Source: Cloacimonetes bacterium UBA5614 (lineage in GTDB: Bacteria > Cloacimonadota > Cloacimonadia > Cloacimonadales > Cloacimonadaceae). Taken from it: DNA of 64,000 nucleotides. The position numbers and the translations under genes are program-made. The notes beneath the pieces were generated by a model. It was not told the origin of the DNA. It made no database searches and worked only from the letters and a program-made list of their open reading frames with translations. Each line of letters begins with the position of its first letter. The stretch's first letter is position 1. Of this stretch, positions 26,854 through 35,309 are shown piece by piece. Location of the stretch: contig DIKQ01000005.1 of assembly GCA_002424605.1 (NCBI GenBank), forward strand, positions 1-64,000, in the 5' to 3' direction.

Positions 26854-27234
26854 TCAGTGTTCAGGACCGGTATGACTGCAGTCATGGTCGTGCTTATGAT
26901 TGCAAGGCTGGGGATTGAGCTCCAATTCATCAGTCATGAACTGCCGGACTATTTCGTCCACCGGGAGCTCCGGCGCACCGTAAAATACGTCGATGTCATG
27001 GTTATTGAGATTTTCAATGGCGAGATTGCCCAAGCCTCCTGCAATCAGGCATTTCACACCCAGTGATTTCAGCCAGGGCGGAACTGCCGCATGACCGCCC
27101 ATTTCCGGCTGCAGCAATGTGGTTTTGATTATCTCTTTGGTAGCGTCATTGGTTTCAATGACGGCAAAATATGGTGCGTGCCCGAAATGCGGGCACAAAA
27201 TGCGTTCTTCAGTTGCCGGGATTGCTATTTTCAT
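26854..27234 (-). CDS. Dinitrogenase iron-molybdenum cofactor (NifX/NifB-C type) protein
   Basis: A 126-residue protein with the NifX fold: KIAIPATEERILCPHFGHAPYFAVIE at the start, AAVPPWLKSLGVKCLIAGGLG in the middle, and VFYGAPE near residue 85. The family binds iron-molybdenum or other metal-sulphur clusters, but this subgroup occurs widely in anaerobes without nitrogenase. The last 20 residues are rich in His, Cys and Asp (NHKHDHDCSHTGPEH), a likely metal-binding tail. The start overlaps the DUF5320 gene by 26 bases. No nif structural genes are in view. Confidence 0.88.
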   Translation of the reverse strand: MKIAIPATEERILCPHFGHAPYFAVIETNDATKEIIKTTLLQPEMGGHAAVPPWLKSLGVKCLIAGGLGNLAIENLNNHDIDVFYGAPELPVDEIVRQFMTDELELNPQPCNHKHDHDCSHTGPEH

Positions 27235-27505
27235 TTGCTTTCTCCAATTCTTTGATTCTTTCGTCCAACCATTTCAGTTCCTTTTCCAGTTCTGCCCGTT
27301 TTTCCTTCAATTCCTCCAGGCGGAATTCGTACATTTCGATATGTTGCGAGCCCTCTTCCCGATGGACAAACCCATGATAGGGCTTACCGCCGTTTGCTGC
27401 ATGCTTTGTCATCCTGAACTCAAATGCATCCCGACTCTCACAGCGACCTCTGCCCCTGCCGGGTCTTCCCGTTCCGAGGGGACCGTTTCCATCACGTCCT
27501 GGCAT
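27209..27505 (-). CDS. DUF5320-like small protein
   Basis: I place the start at the ATG 27505 (AAAGGAGACAGAT upstream), giving 98 residues; the longer reading to 27691 lies inside the DUF134 gene in another frame. The N-terminus MPGRDGNGPLGTGRPGRGRG is a Gly/Arg/Pro-rich stretch typical of DUF5320, with one Cys after it. The C-terminal half is a single helix or short coiled coil (EELKEKRAELEKELKWLDER). DUF5320 genes are commonly found beside DUF134 and NifX-type genes; the function is unknown. It overlaps both neighbours, DUF134 by 14 bases and NifX by 26. Confidence 0.78.
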   Translation of the reverse strand: MPGRDGNGPLGTGRPGRGRGRCESRDAFEFRMTKHAANGGKPYHGFVHREEGSQHIEMYEFRLEELKEKRAELEKELKWLDERIKELEKANENSNPGN

Positions 27506-27956
27506 ATCTGTCTCCTTTGTTAAATCTTTTTCTTCCATTGCATTGTTTTTCATTCTCTGGCACCGGGACGGAATTCTCCTGGGGTCCGCAACTGGGACAC
27601 TCCTCTTGGTTTTCTTCAGAGGATTCCACTTGCCGGCGGCATTTCCCGCAACGGAACATCTTTCCCATGAAGTGGACTTCTCCCCCATCAATCAGTAATA
27701 TGCTGCCTTCCACCAGTGCGGTGGCATAATTGACCCTGGCTTTTTCGTAAATCCTGGTCAGGGTAGGACGGGAGATTTGCATCCTGACTGCCGCTTCTTC
27801 CTGGGTCAGGTGCTCGTAATCCATCAGCCGGATTGCTTCGTATTCGTCCAAAGACAAAACCACGGTTCTGCGCTGTCCGCCCAATCTTCCGAAAGGCCTG
27901 AATCCCTTTACTGCAGGGGCTGCCTGCACATATCTGCTTTTGCAGTTTCTTCCCAT
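27492..27956 (-). CDS. DUF134 (UPF0251) predicted DNA-binding protein
   Basis: A 154-residue predicted transcription regulator. RPFGRLGGQRRTVVLSLDEYEAIRLMDYEH is the DUF134 hallmark, followed by a sigma-like helix-turn-helix LTQEEAAVRMQISRPTLTRIYEKAR. A zinc-ribbon-like pair CGKCRR and CPSCG lies in the C-terminal part (about 103-125), which may sense metal or redox state. It starts the leftward DUF134-DUF5320-NifX-peroxiredoxin series and probably controls it. A good promoter lies 30 bases upstream, and iteron array C stands beyond that. Confidence 0.9.
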   Translation of the reverse strand: MGRNCKSRYVQAAPAVKGFRPFGRLGGQRRTVVLSLDEYEAIRLMDYEHLTQEEAAVRMQISRPTLTRIYEKARVNYATALVEGSILLIDGGEVHFMGKMFRCGKCRRQVESSEENQEECPSCGPQENSVPVPENEKQCNGRKRFNKGDRYART

Positions 27957-27985
27957 TGTTATCTCGCTTTTATGAACATATGTGC

Positions 27986-28014
27986 AAAATAAACAGACCG
28001 CCCTTTTCTGTCAA
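27986..28014 (-). promoter_or_regulatory. Promoter of the DUF134 gene
   Basis: On the minus strand TTGACA (28014-28009), 17 bases, TATTTT (27991-27986), about 30 bases before the start codon. Confidence 0.55.
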
Positions 28015-28075
28015 TCACATTTTTCCGCTCCCCAAAACCCTCTCCCGATGCTTTCTCCACAGTCCTTCCTCACGA

Positions 28076-28166
28076 GCATTACGGTAGCATTACGGTACCA
28101 TTACGGTAGCATTGCGGTCATTGACCGTATTACTACCGTAATGGTACCGTAATGCTACCGTAATGC
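28076..28166. repeat. 11-bp inverted iteron array, copy C
   Basis: Four direct units (28076-28086, 28087-28097, 28098-28108, 28109-28119), spacer ATT (28120-28122), four inverted units (28123-28133, 28134-28144, 28145-28155, 28156-28166). The units match copies A and B, but there is one more inverted unit than in A. An outer inverted repeat CTTTCTCC (28051-28058) and GGAGAAAG (28173-28180) frames it, different from the frame of copy B. It lies between two divergent promoters. Confidence 0.9.
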
Positions 28167-28241
28167 AAGCAGGGAGAAAGAGTGTGAAATGCTATGTTTG
28201 ACACAAGAAAAGTGCCGGAATCTTATCTGCTCAGTTTTCTG

Positions 28242-28270
28242 TTGACAACGCCTGCGACTCAACATAAATA
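28242..28270 (+). promoter_or_regulatory. Promoter of the beta-helix protein gene
   Basis: TTGACA at 28242-28247, 17 bases, TAAATA at 28265-28270, 45 bases before the ATG. Confidence 0.55.
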
Positions 28271-28314
28271 AATCCAAATGCGAAATTGATAGCAAGAAGG
28301 ATGGATGGTGCAAC

Positions 28315-30096
28315 ATGAAAAACATAATATTTCTTTTATTAATAACCTTTATCTGCTCAGCCCTGATAGCTGACACAACCGTAAACCCCGGTCCTGTTTC
28401 CGGCTCCTGGACAGCCGCCGGTTCCCCCTACCTCATCATGGGAAACATCGTCGTAAATGACGGAGCTACCCTGTCAATCGAACCCGGAGTGGAGGTCATC
28501 TTCCAGGGAACTTACAAGCTGGATGTGCTGGGACGGATTGTTTGCACCGGACTTCCGGAAGAAATGGTGACTTTCACGGCAGCGGACACGCTGAACGGCT
28601 GGTCTGCCATCCGCTTCCTGAATAATGTGGCAGGGCTCAACCAGCCCTCTGAATTCTTTTACACAAACTTTCTTTACGGCAGGTCCATACATGGCTCCGG
28701 CGGCTCAGACATGATGAATTACGGAGGCGCTATCTGGGCGGATAATGCCGGAACCATCACAATCAGCAACTGCATGTTTAACCGCTGCAAAACAAGTCAG
28801 GACGGAAGTGCCATCTTTGCCCGCAACGGCACGAACATTATAATGAGCGACACTACTGTGAAACACTGTGAAAGCGGCTTTTTCGGAGGCGTTTTTGTAA
28901 AGCAGGGCAGTGCACAAATCACTGATTGCATCTTTCTAAACAATCATGCCACCACCTTCGGCGCTGCTCTTTACTTCTATGAATGCACTGACGTCGAAGT
29001 AACATCCTGCCTGATAGTGGGCAGTACAGCCGGCGCAGTAGCGGGAATCTACAGCTTTGACTCGCCCGTAAGCGTTGTCAATTGCCTGTTCCTGAACAAC
29101 GCCACCGTCACCGGCATGGGCGGAGGCATGGGAATTATCTACGGAACCCTGCAAATCACAAACTGCACCTTCGCCGGCAACTATTCCCCCCTTAACGGAG
29201 GAGCCGTCTGGTTAAACCAGTTGGACGCGCCTGCAACCGTGACCAACTGCATTTTCTGGAATAATGTACCCAACGCCTTCACTGCCAATTCCACCTCCTA
29301 TAACCTCGCCTATTGTTCGATGCAGACAGCGGAAGGCGACGCGACCAATATTTTCGGAAACCCCATCTTTACCAATGCAGCCAACGGAGACCTGACCCTG
29401 CAGCCGGAATCCCCTTGCATAGACGCAGGAACTCCCAATCCGGACGGACTGGGATTGCCTATGTATGACCTCGCCGGATTGCCCCGAATCGTAGATGGAG
29501 ACGGAAACGGCATAGTTCGGATAGACATGGGATGCTATGAATGGCAGGTTCCGGTCACGACCGGATTTATCGCAGGCAGGGTTACAGACAGCCAGAATCA
29601 GCCCCTGCAGGGCGCTAACATCTTCATCGGAGCAGTCATCCTCACTACTGACGCCGATGGCAATTACAGCGTTGAACTGGAAGCCGGCAACTATAATCTA
29701 ACCTGCGTTTTACCGGATTATGAGCCGGTTACCGTAAACAGTGTAGTGGTCATCCCCGGTGAAACCACAACTGTCGATTTCGTGCTCAATCCAGTTTCCA
29801 ACGCAGACCAGATTGTCACTCCTACAGCACTTTCCCTGAATAACCATCCCAATCCCTTCAGACAGCTCACAACCATTACTTTCTCAGTGGACAAAGCGGG
29901 AGACGTCTGTGTGGAAATCTATAACCTGAAAGGACAGAAAGTGCGGTCCCTGCTGAACGGAAACCTGAAAGCGGGAAGCTATTCGCTGGACTGGAACGGC
30001 ACAGATGCCAATAACCTGCAGGTCGGAACCGGAATCTATCTGAGCAGGTTGATTCAAGGGAACAAAGTTTTGACCCGACGCATCATCAAACTCTAA
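28315..30096 (+). CDS. Secreted parallel beta-helix protein with CarboxypepD_reg-like and C-terminal sorting domains
   Basis: A 593-residue exported protein. Signal peptide at 1-19. Residues 30-390 show the repeating turns of a right-handed parallel beta-helix (NNVAGL, ITDCIFLNNHAT, VTNCIFWNN, ITNCTFAGNYSPLNGGAVW). Residues 415-490 are a carboxypeptidase regulatory-like beta-sandwich (ITGRVTDSQNQPLQGANIF style). The end has NNHPNPFRQLTTITFSV, VEIYNLKGQKVRSLL, DWNGTDANNLQVGTG and YLSRL, the same sorting-type domain as three other proteins here. It likely binds or cleaves polysaccharide, though no catalytic residues are evident. The MFS gene follows 28 bases later. Confidence 0.85.
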   Translation: MKNIIFLLLITFICSALIADTTVNPGPVSGSWTAAGSPYLIMGNIVVNDGATLSIEPGVEVIFQGTYKLDVLGRIVCTGLPEEMVTFTAADTLNGWSAIRFLNNVAGLNQPSEFFYTNFLYGRSIHGSGGSDMMNYGGAIWADNAGTITISNCMFNRCKTSQDGSAIFARNGTNIIMSDTTVKHCESGFFGGVFVKQGSAQITDCIFLNNHATTFGAALYFYECTDVEVTSCLIVGSTAGAVAGIYSFDSPVSVVNCLFLNNATVTGMGGGMGIIYGTLQITNCTFAGNYSPLNGGAVWLNQLDAPATVTNCIFWNNVPNAFTANSTSYNLAYCSMQTAEGDATNIFGNPIFTNAANGDLTLQPESPCIDAGTPNPDGLGLPMYDLAGLPRIVDGDGNGIVRIDMGCYEWQVPVTTGFIAGRVTDSQNQPLQGANIFIGAVILTTDADGNYSVELEAGNYNLTCVLPDYEPVTVNSVVVIPGETTTVDFVLNPVSNADQIVTPTALSLNNHPNPFRQLTTITFSVDKAGDVCVEIYNLKGQKVRSLLNGNLKAGSYSLDWNGTDANNLQVGTGIYLSRLIQGNKVLTRRIIKL

Positions 30097-30124
30097 AATA
30101 CTGAACAAGGCGTTTTACCGGTAA

Positions 30125-31306
30125 GTGAAAGTTAAACTAAAAGAGATAACGGGATTCCTGGGCCTGAAAAAAAGCATGACAGCCATGTTGCTGATGGCTA
30201 TTTTCGTGGGCCTGGGCGAGAAAATGGCAGAGCGATTTCTGCCGATATACCTGATAGCGCTGGGTGGAACCCCCATCGTAATCGGTCTTCTGAACGGAAT
30301 GGACAATCTGCTTTCCGCCCTCTATTCCTATCCCGGAGGGTGGCTGGCAGATAAGCTGGGCTACAAGAAAGCGCTGTTTATCTTCAATTGCCTGGCAATC
30401 TTCGGCTACCTGATAGTGGTCATCTTCCCCACCTGGTACGCGGTTCTGATAGGTGCGGTCTTTTTCCTTTCCTGGACTGCGATTTCCCTGCCCGCTACGA
30501 TGGATTTGGTATCATCTGTCCTGCCACCCAAAAAACACACGATGGGCATCACCCTGCATTCGCTGATAAGACGGGTTCCGATGGCATTGGGTCCTGTAAT
30601 CGGCGGCTGGTTTATCATGCAGTTCGGCCGGGTGCAGGGAGTTCGTTATGCCTTTCTGGCAGCGATTTTCTTTGCCCTGATAGCCCTGTATGTGCAGCAA
30701 TGTTTTTTTGAGGATAAACCAAAAGAGCCGAAAGAAAGCAAGGAAGGCAAGGAAAAACTGAAGTTCAGCACCAACCTGAAAAACCTGCTGGTCTCGGATA
30801 TCCTGATACGCTTCTGTGAACAGATTCCTTATGCTTTCGTGGTAATCTGGGTGATGAACAACAACGGGCTTACCGCCATGCAGTTCGGGGCTCTGACCGC
30901 CATTGAAATGGTTACTGCCATGCTGGTCTATATCCCTGTCGCCTGGCTGGCTGAACGCGGCTCCCGCAAGCCCTTGGTCGCCATTACATTCTTCAACTTC
31001 ACGGTTTTCCCGCTGGTGCTGTTTTTCTCACACAGCTTCGCCATGTTTGTGATTGCTTTTATCATTCGCGGTTTGAAAGAGTTTGGAGAACCGACCCGCA
31101 AGTCCCTGATTCTCGCTTTTGCGCAGGATAATGCCAAAGCGCGTACCTTTGGGGCTTATTACCTCATCCGGGACGTCTTTGTCTCTGCAGCTGCCTTTGG
31201 CGGTGCCTGGCTCTGGAAGGCAAGTCCCCAGGTGAATTTCTTTGCTGCCAGTGCGTTTGGCGCGCTGGGTCTGCTCTACTTTATAATGAAAGTCAGGACG
31301 AGGTAA
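30125..31306 (+). CDS. Major facilitator superfamily transporter
   Basis: A 393-residue permease with 12 predicted membrane segments. The loop between TM2 and TM3 reads GGWLADKLGYKKAL, the conserved MFS motif A, and a related AERGSRKPLV lies at the same point of the second half. A charged cytoplasmic linker EDKPKEPKESKEGKEKLKF joins the halves near residue 200. The start is GTG at 30125, close behind the beta-helix gene, so the two may be co-transcribed. The substrate is unknown. It converges on pyrD with 9 bases between stops. Confidence 0.88.
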   Translation: MKVKLKEITGFLGLKKSMTAMLLMAIFVGLGEKMAERFLPIYLIALGGTPIVIGLLNGMDNLLSALYSYPGGWLADKLGYKKALFIFNCLAIFGYLIVVIFPTWYAVLIGAVFFLSWTAISLPATMDLVSSVLPPKKHTMGITLHSLIRRVPMALGPVIGGWFIMQFGRVQGVRYAFLAAIFFALIALYVQQCFFEDKPKEPKESKEGKEKLKFSTNLKNLLVSDILIRFCEQIPYAFVVIWVMNNNGLTAMQFGALTAIEMVTAMLVYIPVAWLAERGSRKPLVAITFFNFTVFPLVLFFSHSFAMFVIAFIIRGLKEFGEPTRKSLILAFAQDNAKARTFGAYYLIRDVFVSAAAFGGAWLWKASPQVNFFAASAFGALGLLYFIMKVRTR

Positions 31307-31315
31307 AGCTCCCGC

Positions 31316-32239
31316 TTATAAATAAACCTTTCCGATAATCTCTTTCAGGGTCATGTCATTGTCAATGAAATGCTTATCCAGTCCATTGATAACATCCATG
31401 CAGGCCTTGGGATTTACAAAAGTATAGGTGCCCACTGCGATAGCGCCGGCTCCGGCGTAGAAAAACTCCATGGCATCCTGCCAGGTACAGATGCCTCCCA
31501 TGGCAAGAATGGGCAGTTTCACGCGCTTTGCCACTTTAAAGACATTTGCCAGGGCTATGGGTTTGATGGCAGGTCCGCTGTAACCGCACATCCCCATCTT
31601 GATGCGGCTCTTGCCGGTCAAAGGGTCTATCGCCATGCCCTGCACAGTGTTTATCAAAGCGAGGGAGTCCGCTCCGCCATCCTCAGCAGCAACAGCGACT
31701 CCGGCAATGTCTGTCACATTGGGAGTGAGCTTGATAATCAGCTCCTTTGCAGTCAAGGCCCTGAGCCGTCTTACCAGTTCGTAAACCACCAGGGCGTCCA
31801 CTCCAAATGCAATCCCCTCTTTTTCCACATTGGGACAGGAGATATTGACCTCGTAAGCGTCAATGCCCTGCGCCTGCTCCAGCAACTTCAGAGTGGTGAT
31901 GAATTCTTCTATGGTACCGCCGGAGAAGCTGACAATGATGGGGATGGACAGCTTTTCCCTGAGTTCGGGCAGTTGCGATTTCAGAAACTCGTCCACGCCG
32001 GGATTCTGCAAACCTATGGAGTTTAAGAGGCCTGCTTCAGTTTCATACAGACGGGGAGCAGGATTGCCAATCTTGGGATGCAGGGTAATGGTCTTGGTGA
32101 CATAAGCCCCGAGCCGGTTCAGGTCAAAGAAATCGTCATACTCCAGACCAAAAGTGCCGGATGCTACAGTAACGGGATTCTGCATTTCGAGCTTGCCAAG
32201 CCGGGTCTGCAGACGGGGGCTCAAATCGTTCACTCCCAT
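31316..32239 (-). CDS. pyrD: Dihydroorotate dehydrogenase B, catalytic subunit PyrD
   Basis: PyrD oxidises dihydroorotate to orotate; the class 1B form passes electrons to NAD through PyrK. The protein is 307 residues. N-terminal AKIGxx-type opening with NPVTVASGTFG (20-30), ENSIGLQNPG-like NSIGLQNPGVDEF, the catalytic Cys in NISCPNVEKEG, KLTPNVTDIA, and the FMN phosphate loop MGGICTWQDAMEFFYAGA are visible. The ATG at 32239 lies inside pyrK, whose last codons it overlaps by 10 bases, so translation is coupled. It is the final gene of the leftward pyrimidine operon. Confidence 0.96.
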   Translation of the reverse strand: MGVNDLSPRLQTRLGKLEMQNPVTVASGTFGLEYDDFFDLNRLGAYVTKTITLHPKIGNPAPRLYETEAGLLNSIGLQNPGVDEFLKSQLPELREKLSIPIIVSFSGGTIEEFITTLKLLEQAQGIDAYEVNISCPNVEKEGIAFGVDALVVYELVRRLRALTAKELIIKLTPNVTDIAGVAVAAEDGGADSLALINTVQGMAIDPLTGKSRIKMGMCGYSGPAIKPIALANVFKVAKRVKLPILAMGGICTWQDAMEFFYAGAGAIAVGTYTFVNPKACMDVINGLDKHFIDNDMTLKEIIGKVYL

Positions 32240-32985
32240 ACTATTTCCCTCGAATCAAACACAGGTCCGTCCTTGCAGACCGTCTTGTAGGTAACCCCGA
32301 TTTCGCAATCGGTTTTTACCTTGACTGCGCATCCGTGGCAAACCCCGATTCCGCATGCCATATACTCTTCCAGGGATACATACAGAGGGACCTGATGCTT
32401 TTCTGCAAGCTGATGGACGGCTTTCAGCATCTGCTGGGGTCCGCAGGCATAGATGACGTCCGGTGTCACGTTTTCCAGATATGCGGAAAGTCCGTCTGAC
32501 ACGAATCCACGCTTACCGCAGGAGCCGTCATCCGTCCAGGTCTCATCAGCCGGGAAGACATCATCGTTGCATCTGCCGCCATGCAGCCAATACACGGTCT
32601 TGCCGGCTGTTTCCAGTTGTTTCTTCAGATAGAACAAGGGCGGATAACCGATACCTCCGCTGACCAGGATTGCCATGCTGCCGTCTTTTACGGGAAAGCA
32701 GTTGCCCAGCGGACCGAGGACATCAAGCTCATCCCCCGCTTTCAAGTGGGACAGTTGCTGTGTCCCTTTGCCCAGTTTCTTTACCATAAAAAAAACGGTG
32801 CTTCCCTGCACGTCATAGACGCTTATGGGCTTGCGCAGCATGGGATGGGCAAATTCCGGACGCTTCATCTCGAAAAACTGTCCCGGTAATATCTCAAGGG
32901 CAGATTCACCCAGCTCAATCCCAATCACGAAATATGCATCGTTCAGGTGCTCTATGCTCTTTATCTGCAGTATCTTGTTATACAT
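32230..32985 (-). CDS. pyrK: Dihydroorotate dehydrogenase B, electron-transfer subunit PyrK
   Basis: PyrK carries FAD and a 2Fe-2S cluster and links PyrD to NAD. I take the ATG at 32985 (AAGGCAGAA upstream), giving 251 residues; the longer start at 33030 would run into pyrC. MLRKPISVYDV is the FAD-binding RxxS/T-type segment, VSGGIGYPPLFYLKK the NAD-side Gly loop, ACGPQQMLKAV the late pocket, and MACGIGVCHGCAVKV with a following Cys the cluster ligands. The 16-base gap after pyrC and the overlap with pyrD show an operon. Confidence 0.95.
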   Translation of the reverse strand: MYNKILQIKSIEHLNDAYFVIGIELGESALEILPGQFFEMKRPEFAHPMLRKPISVYDVQGSTVFFMVKKLGKGTQQLSHLKAGDELDVLGPLGNCFPVKDGSMAILVSGGIGYPPLFYLKKQLETAGKTVYWLHGGRCNDDVFPADETWTDDGSCGKRGFVSDGLSAYLENVTPDVIYACGPQQMLKAVHQLAEKHQVPLYVSLEEYMACGIGVCHGCAVKVKTDCEIGVTYKTVCKDGPVFDSREIVWE

Positions 32986-33001
32986 TTCTGCCTTGCTGTC
33001 C

Positions 33002-34270
33002 TTAGGCCTGCCAGGTGACTCTGCCGTCACAAATGGTGGCTGTGATTTTACCCTGCAGGGGTTTATTTATCCAGGGGGTGTTTTTGGCTTTGGAAAGCAT
33101 GTTTTCCGCTGTGAGCCTGACTTTGCCTTTGAGGTCGGCAATACAGAGGTCGGCAGGCGCGCCTTTTTCGATAACGCCGGCTTTGATGCCCAGCAGTTTG
33201 GCGGGAGCAGAAGTCATTGCCTCGACCAAACGCTCCAGGGATAGGTGACCTTTAGCAACCAGATGGGTGTACAGCGAGGCGAAAGCCGCTTCAAAACCGT
33301 TGATGCCGAAGGGCGCTTTGTCAAATTCCAGCTCTTTCTCATAATCCGCATGCGGGGCATGGTCGGTGGCAATGCAGTCAATCAATCCACTCTTCAGGGC
33401 TTCCAGCAATGTCAGGCGGTCTTTTTCACTGCGGAGCGGCGGCTTGCACTTGGTATTGGTGTCAAAATGCACGCAGGCCTCTTCGTTCAGGGTCAGGTGA
33501 TGCGGTGTAACCTCGCAGGTCACGGGCAGTCCCCTGTCCTTTGCCTGTTTTATCAGTTCCAGGGCTTTGGCGGAGGAGACATGCGCCACATGCAGGGCTG
33601 CCTTGGTGCTTTCTGCCAGCATGATATCGCGCGCTATGATGATTTCCTCTGCAATGGCAGGGATACTGCTCAGGCCCAGTTGCGTGGCAATCTTACCGCC
33701 GTGAATCTGTCCCTTGCCCGCCAGGTTGTAATCCTCAGCGTGGATGATGACGGGAATTTTGAAGTTCGCCGCATACTTCATGCAGTTCATCATCAGCTTG
33801 CCGTTCTGGACGCAGTGTCCGTCGTCGCTGACTGCCACAATCCCGCCTTCCTGCATGGATGCCATTTCGCTGATTTCCTTGCCTTCAATCTGCTTGGTGA
33901 TGGCGCCGATGACCTTTACCTTGCAGAATCCCAGGTCCCTGGCGCGTCTCTGGATAAACTCCACCGTGGCGATATTATCCACCACAGGGTCGGTATTGGG
34001 CATGGCGCAAACCGTTGTGAAACCGCCCTTGGCAGCTGCCCTGGTGCCTGTGACGATATCTTCCTTATAGGTCTGGCCCGGGTCTCTCAGGTGGCTGTGA
34101 ATGTCCACGAAGCCCGGAAATATGTACTTGCCCTTGGCATCTATGGTTTCGTCTGCCTTTTCGGTAATCTTGTCCTTGATTTCAGCTATCTTGTCTTTAT
34201 TTATCAGGATGTCTTTTTTTACAAAAGCGCCTTTGTAGTAAACCAATCCGTTCTTTATCAGCTTTTTCAT
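33002..34270 (-). CDS. pyrC: Dihydroorotase PyrC
   Basis: PyrC closes carbamoyl-aspartate to dihydroorotate using a two-zinc centre. I set the start at ATG 34270 (AGGAGGAAAG directly upstream), giving 422 residues; the reading to 34552 is inside pyrB in another frame. DIHSHLRDPGQTYKED holds the HxH metal motif, VIIHAEDY and HVAHVSS the following His ligands, TCEVTPHHL another, and CIATDHAPH the catalytic Asp. The bacterial class I form (about 420-430 residues) fits. It sits between pyrB (8 bases) and pyrK (16 bases). Confidence 0.96.
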   Translation of the reverse strand: MKKLIKNGLVYYKGAFVKKDILINKDKIAEIKDKITEKADETIDAKGKYIFPGFVDIHSHLRDPGQTYKEDIVTGTRAAAKGGFTTVCAMPNTDPVVDNIATVEFIQRRARDLGFCKVKVIGAITKQIEGKEISEMASMQEGGIVAVSDDGHCVQNGKLMMNCMKYAANFKIPVIIHAEDYNLAGKGQIHGGKIATQLGLSSIPAIAEEIIIARDIMLAESTKAALHVAHVSSAKALELIKQAKDRGLPVTCEVTPHHLTLNEEACVHFDTNTKCKPPLRSEKDRLTLLEALKSGLIDCIATDHAPHADYEKELEFDKAPFGINGFEAAFASLYTHLVAKGHLSLERLVEAMTSAPAKLLGIKAGVIEKGAPADLCIADLKGKVRLTAENMLSKAKNTPWINKPLQGKITATICDGRVTWQA

Positions 34271-34278
34271 CTTTCCTC

Positions 34279-35217
34279 CTATGCCTTTCCGCCCAGAATC
34301 AGGAAGAGCAGCGCCATGCGCACTGCCACGCCGTTGGCAACCTGTTCGATGATGATGCTCTGAGTGCTGTCTGCGATTTCCGGCAGTATCTCCACACCGC
34401 GGTTCATCGGTCCCGGGTGCATGATGAGGGCGTCTTTCTTTGCCCATTTGATGGTGTCTTTGGAGAGCACGTAGTGTTTGGTATATTCTTCCAGGGAGGG
34501 GAAAAGGCCTTCTGTCTGGCGTTCCAGCTGCATCCTGAGCCCCATCACGCAATCAGCGTCTTTGAGCGCTGTCTTGAGGTCATATTGCACCTTGCAGCCA
34601 TATACTTCCTCCATCTGCCCCGGCATCAGGGTCCTGGGACCGCAGACCGTTACAGTAGCGCCCAGTTTCTTCATGCCGATGAGGTTGGAGCGCACCACAC
34701 GGCTATTCAGGATATCGCCGACAATGGTGATTTTAAGGCCTTTGAGGGAGCCAATCTTTTCCCAGATGGAAAAGATGTCCAGCAGCGCCTGGGTGGGATG
34801 GGCATGACGTCCGTCCCCGCCGTTGATGACCGGCTTGCCGGAGTATTTGTGAACAAGTTGCGGACTGCCGGGACTGCTGTGCCGGATGGCGTAAAGGTCG
34901 ATGCCCATGGCGTTCAGGGTATAGACCGTATCCTGCAAACTCTCGCCTTTGGACAGCGCGCTGGTGCTTTCCTGGAAGCTCACCACGTCTGCGGAGAGAC
35001 GGCTGGCTGCCAGCTCAAACGACATGCGGGTGCGGGTGCTGTTTTCGATAAAGAGGGTGCAGACGGTCTTGCCTTTCAGGGTGGGGATTTTTTTGTATTC
35101 GCGCAGATTGATTTCCTTCATGCCTTTGGTTGCTTCCAGAATGTAGAGGATTTCTTCTGCGGAATAGTCATCGAGGTCAAAAACGTTGCGGTTAATGAAG
35201 TTGAAGTTAGTGCTCAT
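34279..35217 (-). CDS. pyrB: Aspartate carbamoyltransferase catalytic chain PyrB
   Basis: PyrB condenses carbamoyl phosphate with aspartate, the first committed step of pyrimidine synthesis. The protein is 312 residues. ENSTRTRMSFELAA is the carbamoyl-phosphate loop, NGGDGRHAHPTQALLD the second, and MHPGPMNRGVEI the aspartate-binding PxxR region. No PyrI regulatory subunit is visible nearby. It begins the leftward operon with an AAGGAG site. The 90-base upstream gap has a weak TTGACC box but no PyrR-type attenuator that I can recognise. Confidence 0.96.
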   Translation of the reverse strand: MSTNFNFINRNVFDLDDYSAEEILYILEATKGMKEINLREYKKIPTLKGKTVCTLFIENSTRTRMSFELAASRLSADVVSFQESTSALSKGESLQDTVYTLNAMGIDLYAIRHSSPGSPQLVHKYSGKPVINGGDGRHAHPTQALLDIFSIWEKIGSLKGLKITIVGDILNSRVVRSNLIGMKKLGATVTVCGPRTLMPGQMEEVYGCKVQYDLKTALKDADCVMGLRMQLERQTEGLFPSLEEYTKHYVLSKDTIKWAKKDALIMHPGPMNRGVEILPEIADSTQSIIIEQVANGVAVRMALLFLILGGKA

Positions 35218-35309
35218 AAGCTTCTCCTTTCTGCCTCACCGGGCAAGATTAAAGGTATTTGTTTCTAATCTATAAAACAGGGCTTTTGGTCAAGAAAAAA
35301 TTCAGGTTT

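Noticed and set aside
27506..27691. 62-residue extension of the DUF5320-like gene
   Set aside because: It overlaps DUF134 in another frame; family members begin at MPGRDGxGP.
33245..34363. 372-codon rightward open frame over pyrC and pyrB
   Set aside because: Antisense to two clear pyrimidine genes; product has no coherent pattern.
34271..34552. 94-residue N-terminal extension of pyrC
   Set aside because: It lies inside pyrB in another frame; the ATG at 34270 has AGGAGG and gives the normal length.
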